This document shows positions 42,571-49,500 of a stretch of DNA of 64,000 nt, piece by piece. A program made the position numbers and the translations under genes. This DNA is from Actinomycetota bacterium (GTDB lineage Bacteria > Actinomycetota > Acidimicrobiia > Acidimicrobiales > AC-14). Location of the stretch: assembly GCA_040754375.1 (NCBI GenBank), contig JBFMCT010000002.1, positions 1-64,000 of the forward strand, given 5' to 3'. The first letter of the stretch is position 1. Each line of letters starts with the position of its first letter. Under the pieces are notes generated by a model. It saw only the letters and a program-made list of their open reading frames with translations. It was not told the DNA's origin and searched no databases.

Positions 42571-42944
42571 GGCCCCCCCGCCCCCGCAGTCCCCTCGCCG
42601 ACATCTTCGCCGATGTCCTCGCCGATATCTTCGCCGATGTCCTCGCCGATACCGGTCTCGACCAGGGCGACCAGTTCGGCGAGGGCGGCGGCCGCATCGC
42701 CGGCGTCACCGCCGGCCCCGTCGCCGGGGCTCTCGACCGAGATCGTGACCTCGTCGCCGTGGTGGCAGTCGAGGGTGAGCACCGACAGTACTGACCGGCC
42801 GTTGACCATGGCCGTGGGGCCGTCGGGGCCGGCCTTGCCCACCTTCACGGTCATACCGGTGCGGGCCGCGGCCTCGGCGAAGACCTTGGCCGGCCGGGCG
42901 TGCAGGCCCGTGGGGTTGACGAGACGGACGGTCTGGCTAGGCAC
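42567..42944 (-). CDS. ptsH: HPr phosphocarrier with repeat-bearing C-terminal tail
   Basis: HPr relays phosphate from enzyme I to EIIA. H15 in NPTGLHARPA is the phosphorylation site and S51 in NGRSVLSVL aligns with the regulatory Ser46 of Gram-positive HPr. At 125 aa it is about 35 residues longer than usual: after the domain ends near residue 90, a Gly/Asp/Glu tail contains repeated GEDI units. It overlaps both neighbours by a few bases. Confidence 0.93.
   Translation of the reverse strand: MPSQTVRLVNPTGLHARPAKVFAEAAARTGMTVKVGKAGPDGPTAMVNGRSVLSVLTLDCHHGDEVTISVESPGDGAGGDAGDAAAALAELVALVETGIGEDIGEDIGEDIGEDVGEGTAGAGGP
42593..42651 (-). repeat. 12-bp tandem repeat in the HPr tail
   Basis: Roughly five units of a 12-bp repeat alternate between GCCGATGTCCTC and GCCGATATCTTC on the plus strand, encoding GED(I/V) on the minus strand. 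The third-position alternation suggests duplication of a 24-bp block. Confidence 0.85.
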
Positions 42945-44448
42945 CGACGAGCACCCCTCCCGAAGCTGGCGTGGCCGCCGCCCCGCTACCGCTCCCGGCC
43001 CCTTCCCGGTGCAGCGACTTGAGGACGACGACCATGGCGGCGGTCACCGCCGTTCCGACGATACCGGCGATCAGGTAACCGATCTTGCCGTCGATGAGGC
43101 CGAGCACGAAGATCCCGCCGTGGGGCGCTCGCAGGCCGGCCTCGAAGGCCATCGACAGAGCGCCGGCCGTGGCCGAACCCACCATCAGCGACGGGATGAC
43201 CCGGAGCGGGTCACCGGCCGCGAAGGGGATGGCCCCTTCGGTGATGAACGACGCCCCCAGCAGCCACCCCGCCTTGCCCGACTCGCGCTCGCCGTCGGTG
43301 AACAGCTTGGGCCGCACCACGGTGGCCAGGGCCAGCCCCAGCGGCGGGGTCATGCCGGCGATCATGACGGCCGCCATCACCGTGTAGTTGCCCGAGCTGA
43401 GCGAGGCCAGGCCGAAGGCGTAGGCCGCCTTGTTGACCGGCCCTCCCATGTCGAAGGCCATCATCGATCCCAGCAGCAGGCCCAGCAGGATGGCGTTGGA
43501 ACCCTGGAGCCCCTCCAACCAGTCGGTCAGGGCGGACTGGAGGTCGGCGATGGGATTGCCCACGACGAGGACCAGCAGGGCCCCGACGGCCAGGGTGCCC
43601 ACGACCGGGTAGACCAGGATGGGCATCATCTTCGACAGCGTTCCTTTGACCCTAATGCGCATGAGGGCCCTGACGATGGCCCCGGCCAGCAGGCCGCCGA
43701 CGATGCCGCCCAGGAAGCCGGCGCCGAGGTCGTTGGCGATCAGGCCCGCGACGAGGCCGGGGGCGATGCCCGGCCGGTCAGCCATCCCGAAGGCGATGTA
43801 GCCGGCCAGGATGGGCACGAGCATGCTGAAGGCGAGGGCGCCGATCTTGAACATGAGCACGCCCAGGAGCAGCTTCGAGGTGAACGCGTCGCCGAAGCTG
43901 GGCCAGTCGGCGACCTCGGTGACCCGGGTGGCACCCCCGATGGCGAACCCGAGGGCGATCAGGATCCCGCCGGCCACCACGAACGGGAGCATGTAGCTCA
44001 CGCCCGTCATCAGCCAGATCCTGAACTGGGCAGCCCCCGACGCCGCCGGTGCCCTGGCTGCCATGGGGCTGACGGGCCCGGCCCCCGCCCCACCCGCGGC
44101 CTCGGCGGTCGCAGCCGCCTCGCCGGGCGCAGGGGCGGGACTCGCCCCGGCGGCCGCCACCGCCTGGTCGATCACGTCCGCTCCCCGGTCGATGGCGTAG
44201 CGGGTACGCACCTCGACGGCCGGCAGGGCGGCGAAGCGCTCACGGTCGCGCACACCGGCGTCGACCGCGAAGATCACGGCGTCGGCGGCCGCGATGGTGG
44301 CCGCGGCAATGGGCGGCCCGCCGGCTGCCCCCTGGATCTCGACTTCGATCTCGTGGCCCGCGGCCCGGGCTGCCACCTCCAAGGACTCGGCGGCCATGGC
44401 CGAGTGGGCGATGCCGGTGGGGCAGGCGGTTACGGCTACGAACTTCAT
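42937..44448 (-). CDS. fruA: PTS fructose-specific EIIBC component
   Basis: The membrane transporter that imports fructose and phosphorylates it at C1. The EIIB domain (1-100) has the phospho-Cys C9 in VTACPTGIAHS; an Ala/Pro linker leads to the EIIC domain (about 140-485) with eight or so helices and motifs FKIGALAFSMLVPILAGYIA, DMGGPVNKAAY and ITEGAIPFAAGDP. The ATG at 44448 overlaps the EIIA stop (ATGA). Length 503 aa. Confidence 0.95.
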   Translation of the reverse strand: MKFVAVTACPTGIAHSAMAAESLEVAARAAGHEIEVEIQGAAGGPPIAAATIAAADAVIFAVDAGVRDRERFAALPAVEVRTRYAIDRGADVIDQAVAAAGASPAPAPGEAAATAEAAGGAGAGPVSPMAARAPAASGAAQFRIWLMTGVSYMLPFVVAGGILIALGFAIGGATRVTEVADWPSFGDAFTSKLLLGVLMFKIGALAFSMLVPILAGYIAFGMADRPGIAPGLVAGLIANDLGAGFLGGIVGGLLAGAIVRALMRIRVKGTLSKMMPILVYPVVGTLAVGALLVLVVGNPIADLQSALTDWLEGLQGSNAILLGLLLGSMMAFDMGGPVNKAAYAFGLASLSSGNYTVMAAVMIAGMTPPLGLALATVVRPKLFTDGERESGKAGWLLGASFITEGAIPFAAGDPLRVIPSLMVGSATAGALSMAFEAGLRAPHGGIFVLGLIDGKIGYLIAGIVGTAVTAAMVVVLKSLHREGAGSGSGAAATPASGGVLVGA

Positions 44449-44906
44449 TGGATCTCCCTCTTCAGCGTCCCCACGAGCTCCTCGGGGGTGGCGGCACTTC
44501 TCAGAGCGGAACGGAAGGACTCGTGGATCAGCCGGCGGGCCAGCTTGGACAGGACGGTGACGTGCACGTCGTCGGCGTCGGCCGGGGCGGCGATCAGGAA
44601 CACCAGGTCGGCGGGGGCATCCTCGGCCCCGAAGTCGACGCCTCCGGGCACCCGGGCCACGGCCACGCTCGGTTCGGTGACCCCGGCGTGCTTGGCGTGG
44701 GGGATGGCGACACCCATCTCCATGCCCGTGCCCCCCGTCTCGGTCTCTCGGGCGCAAGCGGCGGCCACGAAGCCGTCCCGGTCGGTCAGGCGACCGGCGG
44801 CCAGCAGGCGATCGGCCAGGGCGCCGATCGCCTCATCGGCGCCCCCGAACTCGGCGTCGAGCACGACGAGCTCGGGGGTCACGAGGTTCTCGATGGACAC
44901 GGACAT
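44445..44906 (-). CDS. PTS fructose-specific EIIA component
   Basis: A cytoplasmic EIIA of the fructose/mannitol family (PTS_EIIA_2), 153 aa, carrying phosphate from HPr to EIIB. The active His is H70 in GVAIPHAKH. Here EIIA, HPr and EIIBC are separate proteins, unlike the fused FruB or FruAB forms of some bacteria. ATG 44906 is preceded by GGAGA; upstream codons in frame belong to the fruK tail. Confidence 0.93.
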   Translation of the reverse strand: MSVSIENLVTPELVVLDAEFGGADEAIGALADRLLAAGRLTDRDGFVAAACARETETGGTGMEMGVAIPHAKHAGVTEPSVAVARVPGGVDFGAEDAPADLVFLIAAPADADDVHVTVLSKLARRLIHESFRSALRSAATPEELVGTLKREIQ

Positions 44907-44916
44907 GTGGTCTCCT

Positions 44917-45885
44917 TCAGGACGGTGGGCGGACGAGCGGTTGCGAGCCACGAGCAGCCCGCAGGGTGACGAGCGAAGGGTCGATGAGGTCGGGCCCGGG
45001 GACGGCCGTGCCGGGCAGTGAGACAGCGGCTGTGCCCCACGCCACTGCGCTGCACAGGGCGCCCGGGCCCGACGCGCCACCGGCTAGGAATCCGGCCAGG
45101 GCACTGTCGCCCGCGCCCACGTCGCTGCGGGCCACGACCGGGGGCGGCACGGCCAGCCATGGTTCGCCGTCGCCCACCAGGACAGCACCGTAGGCGCCCA
45201 GAGACACCACGACCATGGCGACACCCCGTTCGCGGGTGGCCTCGGCGGCCGCCACCACGTCGTCGAGGGAGACCAGCTCACGGCCGGCCAGCTCCGCCAG
45301 CTCGGCCAGGTTGGGCTTGATGAGCTCGACGCCCGCCTCTACGGCTGCGGCCAGGGCCGGGCCGCTGGTGTCGACGGCCACGGCCACCCCGGCCCCGTGG
45401 CCCAGTTCGGCAAGCCTGGCGTAGAAGTCGTCGGGGGCGCCGGTGGGAAGCGAGCCGCAGCCCACGAGCCACGATGCTCCGCCCAGCTCGTCAACGGCGG
45501 CCTCGGCTAAGGCAGCCAGCTCACCGGGGGTGAGCGCGTCCCCGGGCACGTTGAGCTTGGTCACCGTGCCCCTCGAGTCGCTGACGGTCACGTTGGAGCG
45601 GGTGGACGGGGCGACCGCGACTGACCTGTAGGCCAGCCCGAGCTCGTCGAGCAGGTCGGCCAGCAGCCGGCCGTCGCGCCCACCCAGGGGGAGGACGGCC
45701 GTGCAGGCGACGCCGTTGGCAGCCAGGGCGCGGGCCACGTTGACCCCTTTGCCCCCGGGGTCCTCCCGCATGGCCGATGCCCTGATGACGGTTCCCGGCA
45801 CGAGCCGGTCGACCTCGACGGTGCGGTCGAGGGACGGGTTAGGGGTGACCGTGACGACTCGAACCGGCTTGATCGGGACGGTCAC
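44917..45885 (-). CDS. fruK: 1-phosphofructokinase
   Basis: A PfkB/ribokinase-family enzyme of 322 aa that phosphorylates fructose-1-phosphate to the 1,6-bisphosphate, the step after PTS import. Signature 1 is GGKGVNVARALA, and the C-terminal signature is VGAGDSALAGF with the catalytic Asp. N-terminal VTPNPSLDRT is typical of FruK. Its GTG overlaps the fruR stop. Confidence 0.94.
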   Translation of the reverse strand: MTVPIKPVRVVTVTPNPSLDRTVEVDRLVPGTVIRASAMREDPGGKGVNVARALAANGVACTAVLPLGGRDGRLLADLLDELGLAYRSVAVAPSTRSNVTVSDSRGTVTKLNVPGDALTPGELAALAEAAVDELGGASWLVGCGSLPTGAPDDFYARLAELGHGAGVAVAVDTSGPALAAAVEAGVELIKPNLAELAELAGRELVSLDDVVAAAEATRERGVAMVVVSLGAYGAVLVGDGEPWLAVPPPVVARSDVGAGDSALAGFLAGGASGPGALCSAVAWGTAAVSLPGTAVPGPDLIDPSLVTLRAARGSQPLVRPPS

Positions 45886-46643
45886 GCCACGACCACCTCG
45901 GTGCCGGCCTGCTTGAGGGGCAGCAGGTCGTCTTCGTGGGCCCCGCCGTCGGTGACGACCACGTCGAGGTCGGCGAGCTCGGCAAAGCGCACGAAGTGTT
46001 CCTGGCCGAACTTGCTGTGGTCGGCCAGCAGGACCGTCCGGTCAGCGGCCTGGGCCATGGCCCGCTTTACGGCTGCCTCGGATTGGTCGGGGGTGGAGCA
46101 CCCCCGCTCGGTGATTCCGTTGGTGGCCAGGAAGGCGACGTCGACCCGCAGTTCGCTGACCATGCGGACGGCGAAGTCGTCGACACAGGCCAGTGTGCGG
46201 GGCCGGACCCGCCCGCCGACCAGCAGCACCGAGAGCGCCGGGATAGCAGTCAGCCGCTGGGCCAGGGGCAGGGCGTTGGTGACGACCGTGAGGCGCCGGT
46301 CGGGTGGCCACTGGTCGACGAGGGCACCAGTGGTCGTGCCCGCGTCGACGAGCACCGTGCCGCCGTCGGGGGGGAGCAGGCTGAGGGCGGCCGACGCGAT
46401 CTGGGCCTTCTCCTCGGCTTGGAGGCTGGCCCGCTCGCTCACCGCCGGCTCGGCCTGGACCCTCTGGTGGGAGAGGGCCCCGCCGTGGACCCGGCGCAGG
46501 ACGCCCCGCTGCTCGAGCTCGACGAGGTCGCGCCTGACGGTCTCGGCCGTGACGTCGTAGGCCTGGGCCAGGCGGCTGACCGACACCCGCCCCCGCCTCC
46601 GAAGCTCGTCGGCAATCAGCTGGCGGCGGTCTTCAGCGTGCAT
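45882..46643 (-). CDS. fruR: DeoR-family repressor of the fructose operon
   Basis: A 253-aa DeoR regulator. The helix-turn-helix (ELRRRGRVSVSRLAQAYDV, TAETVRRDLVELE) is followed by a sugar-phosphate-binding domain (DAGTTTGALVD, GGRVRPRTL, FLATNGI, DHSKFGQ). By position it senses fructose-1-phosphate or a related sugar phosphate and controls the PTS genes it heads. Placed first in the operon, it is probably autoregulated. Confidence 0.9.
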   Translation of the reverse strand: MHAEDRRQLIADELRRRGRVSVSRLAQAYDVTAETVRRDLVELEQRGVLRRVHGGALSHQRVQAEPAVSERASLQAEEKAQIASAALSLLPPDGGTVLVDAGTTTGALVDQWPPDRRLTVVTNALPLAQRLTAIPALSVLLVGGRVRPRTLACVDDFAVRMVSELRVDVAFLATNGITERGCSTPDQSEAAVKRAMAQAADRTVLLADHSKFGQEHFVRFAELADLDVVVTDGGAHEDDLLPLKQAGTEVVVA

Positions 46644-46659
46644 CCGGCCTCACCCGGTC

Positions 46660-46688
46660 AGTATGCGCCTACAAACCCTACAAGTCAA
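46660..46688 (-). promoter_or_regulatory. Promoter of the fructose PTS operon
   Basis: On the minus strand TTGACT (46688-46683) and CATACT (46665-46660) are spaced 17 bp, 17 bp before the fruR ATG. TTGTAGG occurs twice in near-direct repeat across the spacer and could be the operator. Confidence 0.6.
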
Positions 46689-46717
46689 CACTTTCCCAAC
46701 TAAATCCCACGGATCTC

Positions 46718-47494
46718 TCACATCTTGGAGCGAGCGGCGCTCTTAGGCAGGCGCCAGAGCAGGCCGCGGTAGGCCCGGTTGGGCCAGTGGAGGAAAGGGA
46801 AGGCCCGCTGCACCTCGAGGAGCAGCAGCGCGTTGTCGACGGCCGACTCCTCGATCAGGCGGTCGACTGCCGGAGGGTCGTTGCTCGTGCGCAGGACCAT
46901 GAACGAGTTCCACGAACGGGCCCGCCAGGCCCGGATCATCGAGCCCGCGAACGCCTCGTCGCGATCGCACATGGCCGCGTCGATTGCCCCCAGCATCACG
47001 TCGTAACGGCTGGCCACCCGGCGCTGGACCATGTCGATAGCCGAGCCCAGCACCTCGTTGAGCACCTGGTTGTCCCGCCGGTAGGCCTCGAGATCGGCGC
47101 CGCTGGCCGTCGGGGGCACGGTGGCCGCTAGGGAGTACGGCAGGTCGTAGTTGATGTGGGCGTTCATGCCCAGCAGCACGTCCTGGATGGCCAGCGTGCG
47201 CTTGGACTTCGCGCTCTGGAACGCGACCTGCCAAGGCCAGGGGCAGTCACTGCCCTCCTCGAACCGGTCGAAGGCCTCGAAGTAGCGCCAGGCGAACTCG
47301 CAGTCGATCTCGACCACCCAGTCAGGGTTCTCGAACACCCCGGGCCGGGCCGTCGCCTCACCGATGGCCTCGGTCGTGCGCAGGTAGGTCTTGGCGAACA
47401 CCGCCCGCCAGTCGCGCGCCCGGTCGAGGCGCCGCCACCGCTCCCACATCCGGTCGACGACCTCCTCGATGGAGCGGCACCTGTTGGGGTCCAC
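46718..47494 (-). CDS. DUF5995 family protein
   Basis: A 258-aa helical protein with DUF5995 features: YLRTTEAIGEAT, the FAWRYFEAFDRF helix, LGMNAHINYDLPYSL with conserved His and Asn, and AFPFLHWPNRAYRG near the C-terminus. No reaction is known. It heads away from the TasA-like gene and follows no operon. Confidence 0.82.
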   Translation of the reverse strand: MDPNRCRSIEEVVDRMWERWRRLDRARDWRAVFAKTYLRTTEAIGEATARPGVFENPDWVVEIDCEFAWRYFEAFDRFEEGSDCPWPWQVAFQSAKSKRTLAIQDVLLGMNAHINYDLPYSLAATVPPTASGADLEAYRRDNQVLNEVLGSAIDMVQRRVASRYDVMLGAIDAAMCDRDEAFAGSMIRAWRARSWNSFMVLRTSNDPPAVDRLIEESAVDNALLLLEVQRAFPFLHWPNRAYRGLLWRLPKSAARSKM

Positions 47495-47524
47495 GGGCCG
47501 AGCCTACGACCGAGCACGGCGAAT

Positions 47525-47564
47525 GGGCCTTTCGGCCCTATCCCGTCGACCACTCGAGGTCGAC
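47525..47564 (+). other. Two hairpins in the leader of the TasA-like gene
   Basis: GGGCC-TTTC-GGCCC (47525-47538) is followed directly by GTCGACC/GGTCGAC (47545-47551, 47558-47564). They lie 47-86 bp before the ATG in a 116-bp gap. This could be a structured 5' UTR or a regulator site; I match it to no known RNA family. Confidence 0.5.
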
Positions 47565-47610
47565 AAAGAACCGGCAAGCATTCGTCTTCACAAGGGGGGC
47601 TCGTCCCAAG

Positions 47611-48222
47611 ATGTCCAACCGCACCACTACGAAGAAGCTCCTGCTCAGCCTCGGGGCCATCGGCACCGCGGCCGCCATCGCCGGCCTGGGCACGTTCGCG
47701 ACCTTCACCAGCACCACTTCAGCCAGCCAGGACGTCGACTCCGGTCTCGTCCAGATCGAGCTGGGCGCCGACGGAACGGCCAACCGCCTCAGCGTCGACG
47801 CCGTCAACATCGTGCCCGGCGACACCATCCAGCGGGCCGTCGACCTGATCAACTCGGGCGACACCGATCTGTCCTCCATCGTGCTGACCACCACCGCCGA
47901 CCCGTCGTCGCTGCTCGACACCGACGCCACCCACGGGCTGCAGATGGAGATCCGCGACTGCTCGGTCGCCTGGACCGAGGCCGGCAGCGCCCCCGGCTAC
48001 ACCTACACGTGTTCGGGGACGGAGTCGGTTGTGCTGGCTTCCCGGGCGGTGATCGGCTCCGAGCTGGCCCTGGCCAACCTGGGGTCCCTGGTCGCAGGGG
48101 TCACCGACCACCTGATGGTCAAGCTCACGTTCCCGGTGACGGCCGGCAACACCTTCCAGAACCTGGCCTCGACCATCGACTACGAGTTCTTCGGCACCCA
48201 GAGGGTGGCCACCGACAAGTAA
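47611..48222 (+). CDS. TasA/camelysin-like secreted protein with SipW-type signal
   Basis: A 203-aa exported protein. Its signal peptide (KKLLLSLGAIGTAAAIAGLG, then TFATFTSTTSA) is the kind cleaved by SipW signal peptidases. The mature part is beta-rich with IVPGDTIQRAVDLINSGDTD, as in the TasA/CalY (M73 camelysin) family, whose members form fibres in biofilms. Whether it has protease activity or polymerises is not visible. The next gene encodes the matching peptidase; a terminator lies between. Confidence 0.85.
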   Translation: MSNRTTTKKLLLSLGAIGTAAAIAGLGTFATFTSTTSASQDVDSGLVQIELGADGTANRLSVDAVNIVPGDTIQRAVDLINSGDTDLSSIVLTTTADPSSLLDTDATHGLQMEIRDCSVAWTEAGSAPGYTYTCSGTESVVLASRAVIGSELALANLGSLVAGVTDHLMVKLTFPVTAGNTFQNLASTIDYEFFGTQRVATDK

Positions 48223-48229
48223 CCGCCGA

Positions 48230-48270
48230 CCGCCGGGCTGCCGCCATCTGGTGGCAGCCCGGCGGCTTTC
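48230..48270 (+). terminator. Strong hairpin after the TasA-like gene
   Basis: CCGCCGGGCTGCC (48230-48242) pairs perfectly with GGCAGCCCGGCGG (48253-48265), extended inward by three more pairs around an ATCT loop; CTTTCT follows. It would reduce read-through so the fibre protein is made in excess over the peptidase. Confidence 0.82.
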
Positions 48271-48303
48271 TCGCGTGGGGGGCCTCGGATGAGAGGAGTT
48301 GCC

Positions 48304-48852
48304 TTGAGGACGCTGGGCCGCATGGCCCGCCTGCTGGTGGCGGTCGTGACGGTCGTGAGCGTCGTCGTGCTGCTCCTGGTCGGGGTCGGTCCCCGCACGG
48401 GCCAGTACCGCACCCTCACCGTCCTAACCGGGAGCATGAGGCCGGCCATCGACCCCGGTTCGGTGGTGGTCGTCGTGCCCGTCGAGCCCGCCGAACTGCG
48501 GGTCGGGGACGTGATCACCTTCCACGCACCCGTGGCCGGTGCGCCCGTCGTGACCCACCGGATCATCGAGATCACCGACCCCGGTGCCCACCCCGTCGTC
48601 CGCACCCAGGGGGACGCCAGCAACGCCCCTGACCCCTGGTCGGCCCGCATCAGTGACACGACGGCCTGGAAGGTCCGCTATACGGTCCCGGCCGTGGGCT
48701 ACGCCGTTAACTGGCTACGCCAGCCCGTCGTGCACAAGGTCACAGTGGTCGGCGCGCCGTTGCTGTTCGTGATCGTCGTGCTCTTCGACATCTGGCGCAA
48801 GCCCCGCGCCGACAGCGGGGCCAAGCCCGTGGTCGCCGGGGCGGGGACGTGA
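48304..48852 (+). CDS. sipW: SipW-type signal peptidase I
   Basis: A membrane signal peptidase of the ER/archaeal-like type, 182 aa. The catalytic Ser is in TGSMRPAI and the base is His in VVTHRIIE rather than the Lys of ordinary bacterial enzymes. One helix precedes the domain and another ends it (FVIVVLFDIW). TTG 48304 sits 5 bp after AGAGGAG; ATG 48289 in the same frame is an alternative that would overlap that site. Its likely substrates are the TasA-like protein before it and the Fn3 protein after it. Confidence 0.88.
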   Translation: MRTLGRMARLLVAVVTVVSVVVLLLVGVGPRTGQYRTLTVLTGSMRPAIDPGSVVVVVPVEPAELRVGDVITFHAPVAGAPVVTHRIIEITDPGAHPVVRTQGDASNAPDPWSARISDTTAWKVRYTVPAVGYAVNWLRQPVVHKVTVVGAPLLFVIVVLFDIWRKPRADSGAKPVVAGAGT

Positions 48853-49295
48853 CGACCCGGCGCCGGGCCCGCTGGGCCCTGGTGGTGGCCGGTGCCGTGT
48901 ACCTGTCGGCCGTGGCCTCGGCCACACCGGCCGTGGCCACCTTCACGTCCGCTCACCCAGTCGCCAACCTGTCGGTCACCACCAACTCCCTGGCCGCCCC
49001 GACGGGTGCGTCCGCCAGCGGTGGCTGCAACGGACTGCTCGGTTACCACGTCAGCCTGAGTTGGACCGCGACCTCGTCGACTTGGGCCGACGGTTACCAG
49101 ATCGCCCGGTCGACGACCAACGGCGGTCCCTACACGGTGGTAGCGACTGTGCCGGGGCGCACGACCACGACCTACACGAACACGGGCCTAGCCCTGCTGA
49201 CGACGTACTACTACGTGATCCGGGCGACCAAGCACACGTGGACGAGCCCCAACTCGAACCAGGCCTCGGCCACGACGCCCCTGCTCTGCGTGTAG
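48849..49295 (+). CDS. Secreted fibronectin type III-like protein
   Basis: A 148-aa protein with a signal peptide (ALVVAGAVYLSAVASATPA) ending in the same TFTS pattern as SipW substrates, then one Fn3-like domain (about 60-140: WTATSSTWADGYQIARS, TYTNTGLALLTTYYYVIRA). Two cysteines (about 59 and 147) could form a disulfide. It overlaps the peptidase stop (GTGA), so it belongs to the same cluster and may be a cell-surface or fibre-associated part. Confidence 0.78.
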   Translation: MTTRRRARWALVVAGAVYLSAVASATPAVATFTSAHPVANLSVTTNSLAAPTGASASGGCNGLLGYHVSLSWTATSSTWADGYQIARSTTNGGPYTVVATVPGRTTTTYTNTGLALLTTYYYVIRATKHTWTSPNSNQASATTPLLCV

Positions 49296-49325
49296 CACCG
49301 GGCCCGACGACGGCCCCGGCGGTAG

Positions 49326-49491
49326 GGGATCGCCCACTACCTGCTCCGGGCGCCCTTCCGGTACGACGTCGAGGTCCGGGCGCTGGGTGGCGGCCGAGCT
49401 GGGCCAGGCCCTGCTGGCCATCGCGGCCGTCGCCCTGGTCTCGTGGACGCTGGCCTTTCGCTCACTGGCGGGCCGCGTCCGCCGCCGTTGA
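49326..49491 (+). pseudogene. Possible remnant of an ABC-2 type permease C-terminus
   Basis: Two reading frames, shifted by one base near 49385, together read IAHYLLRAPFRYDVEVRALG and then VAAELGQALLAIAAVALVSW plus a basic tail, ending at TGA 49491. This is like the loop, last helix and end of ABC-2 exporter permeases. No other part of such a gene remains. The resemblance is weak, and an intergenic accident is possible. Confidence 0.3.
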
Positions 49492-49500
49492 CTCTCGTTC

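Noticed and set aside
42937-44757. Longer EIIBC protein starting upstream of 44448
   Set aside because: The extra residues are Arg/Gly/Pro shadow of the EIIA gene; MKFVAVTACPTG is the true EIIB start and overlaps the EIIA stop.
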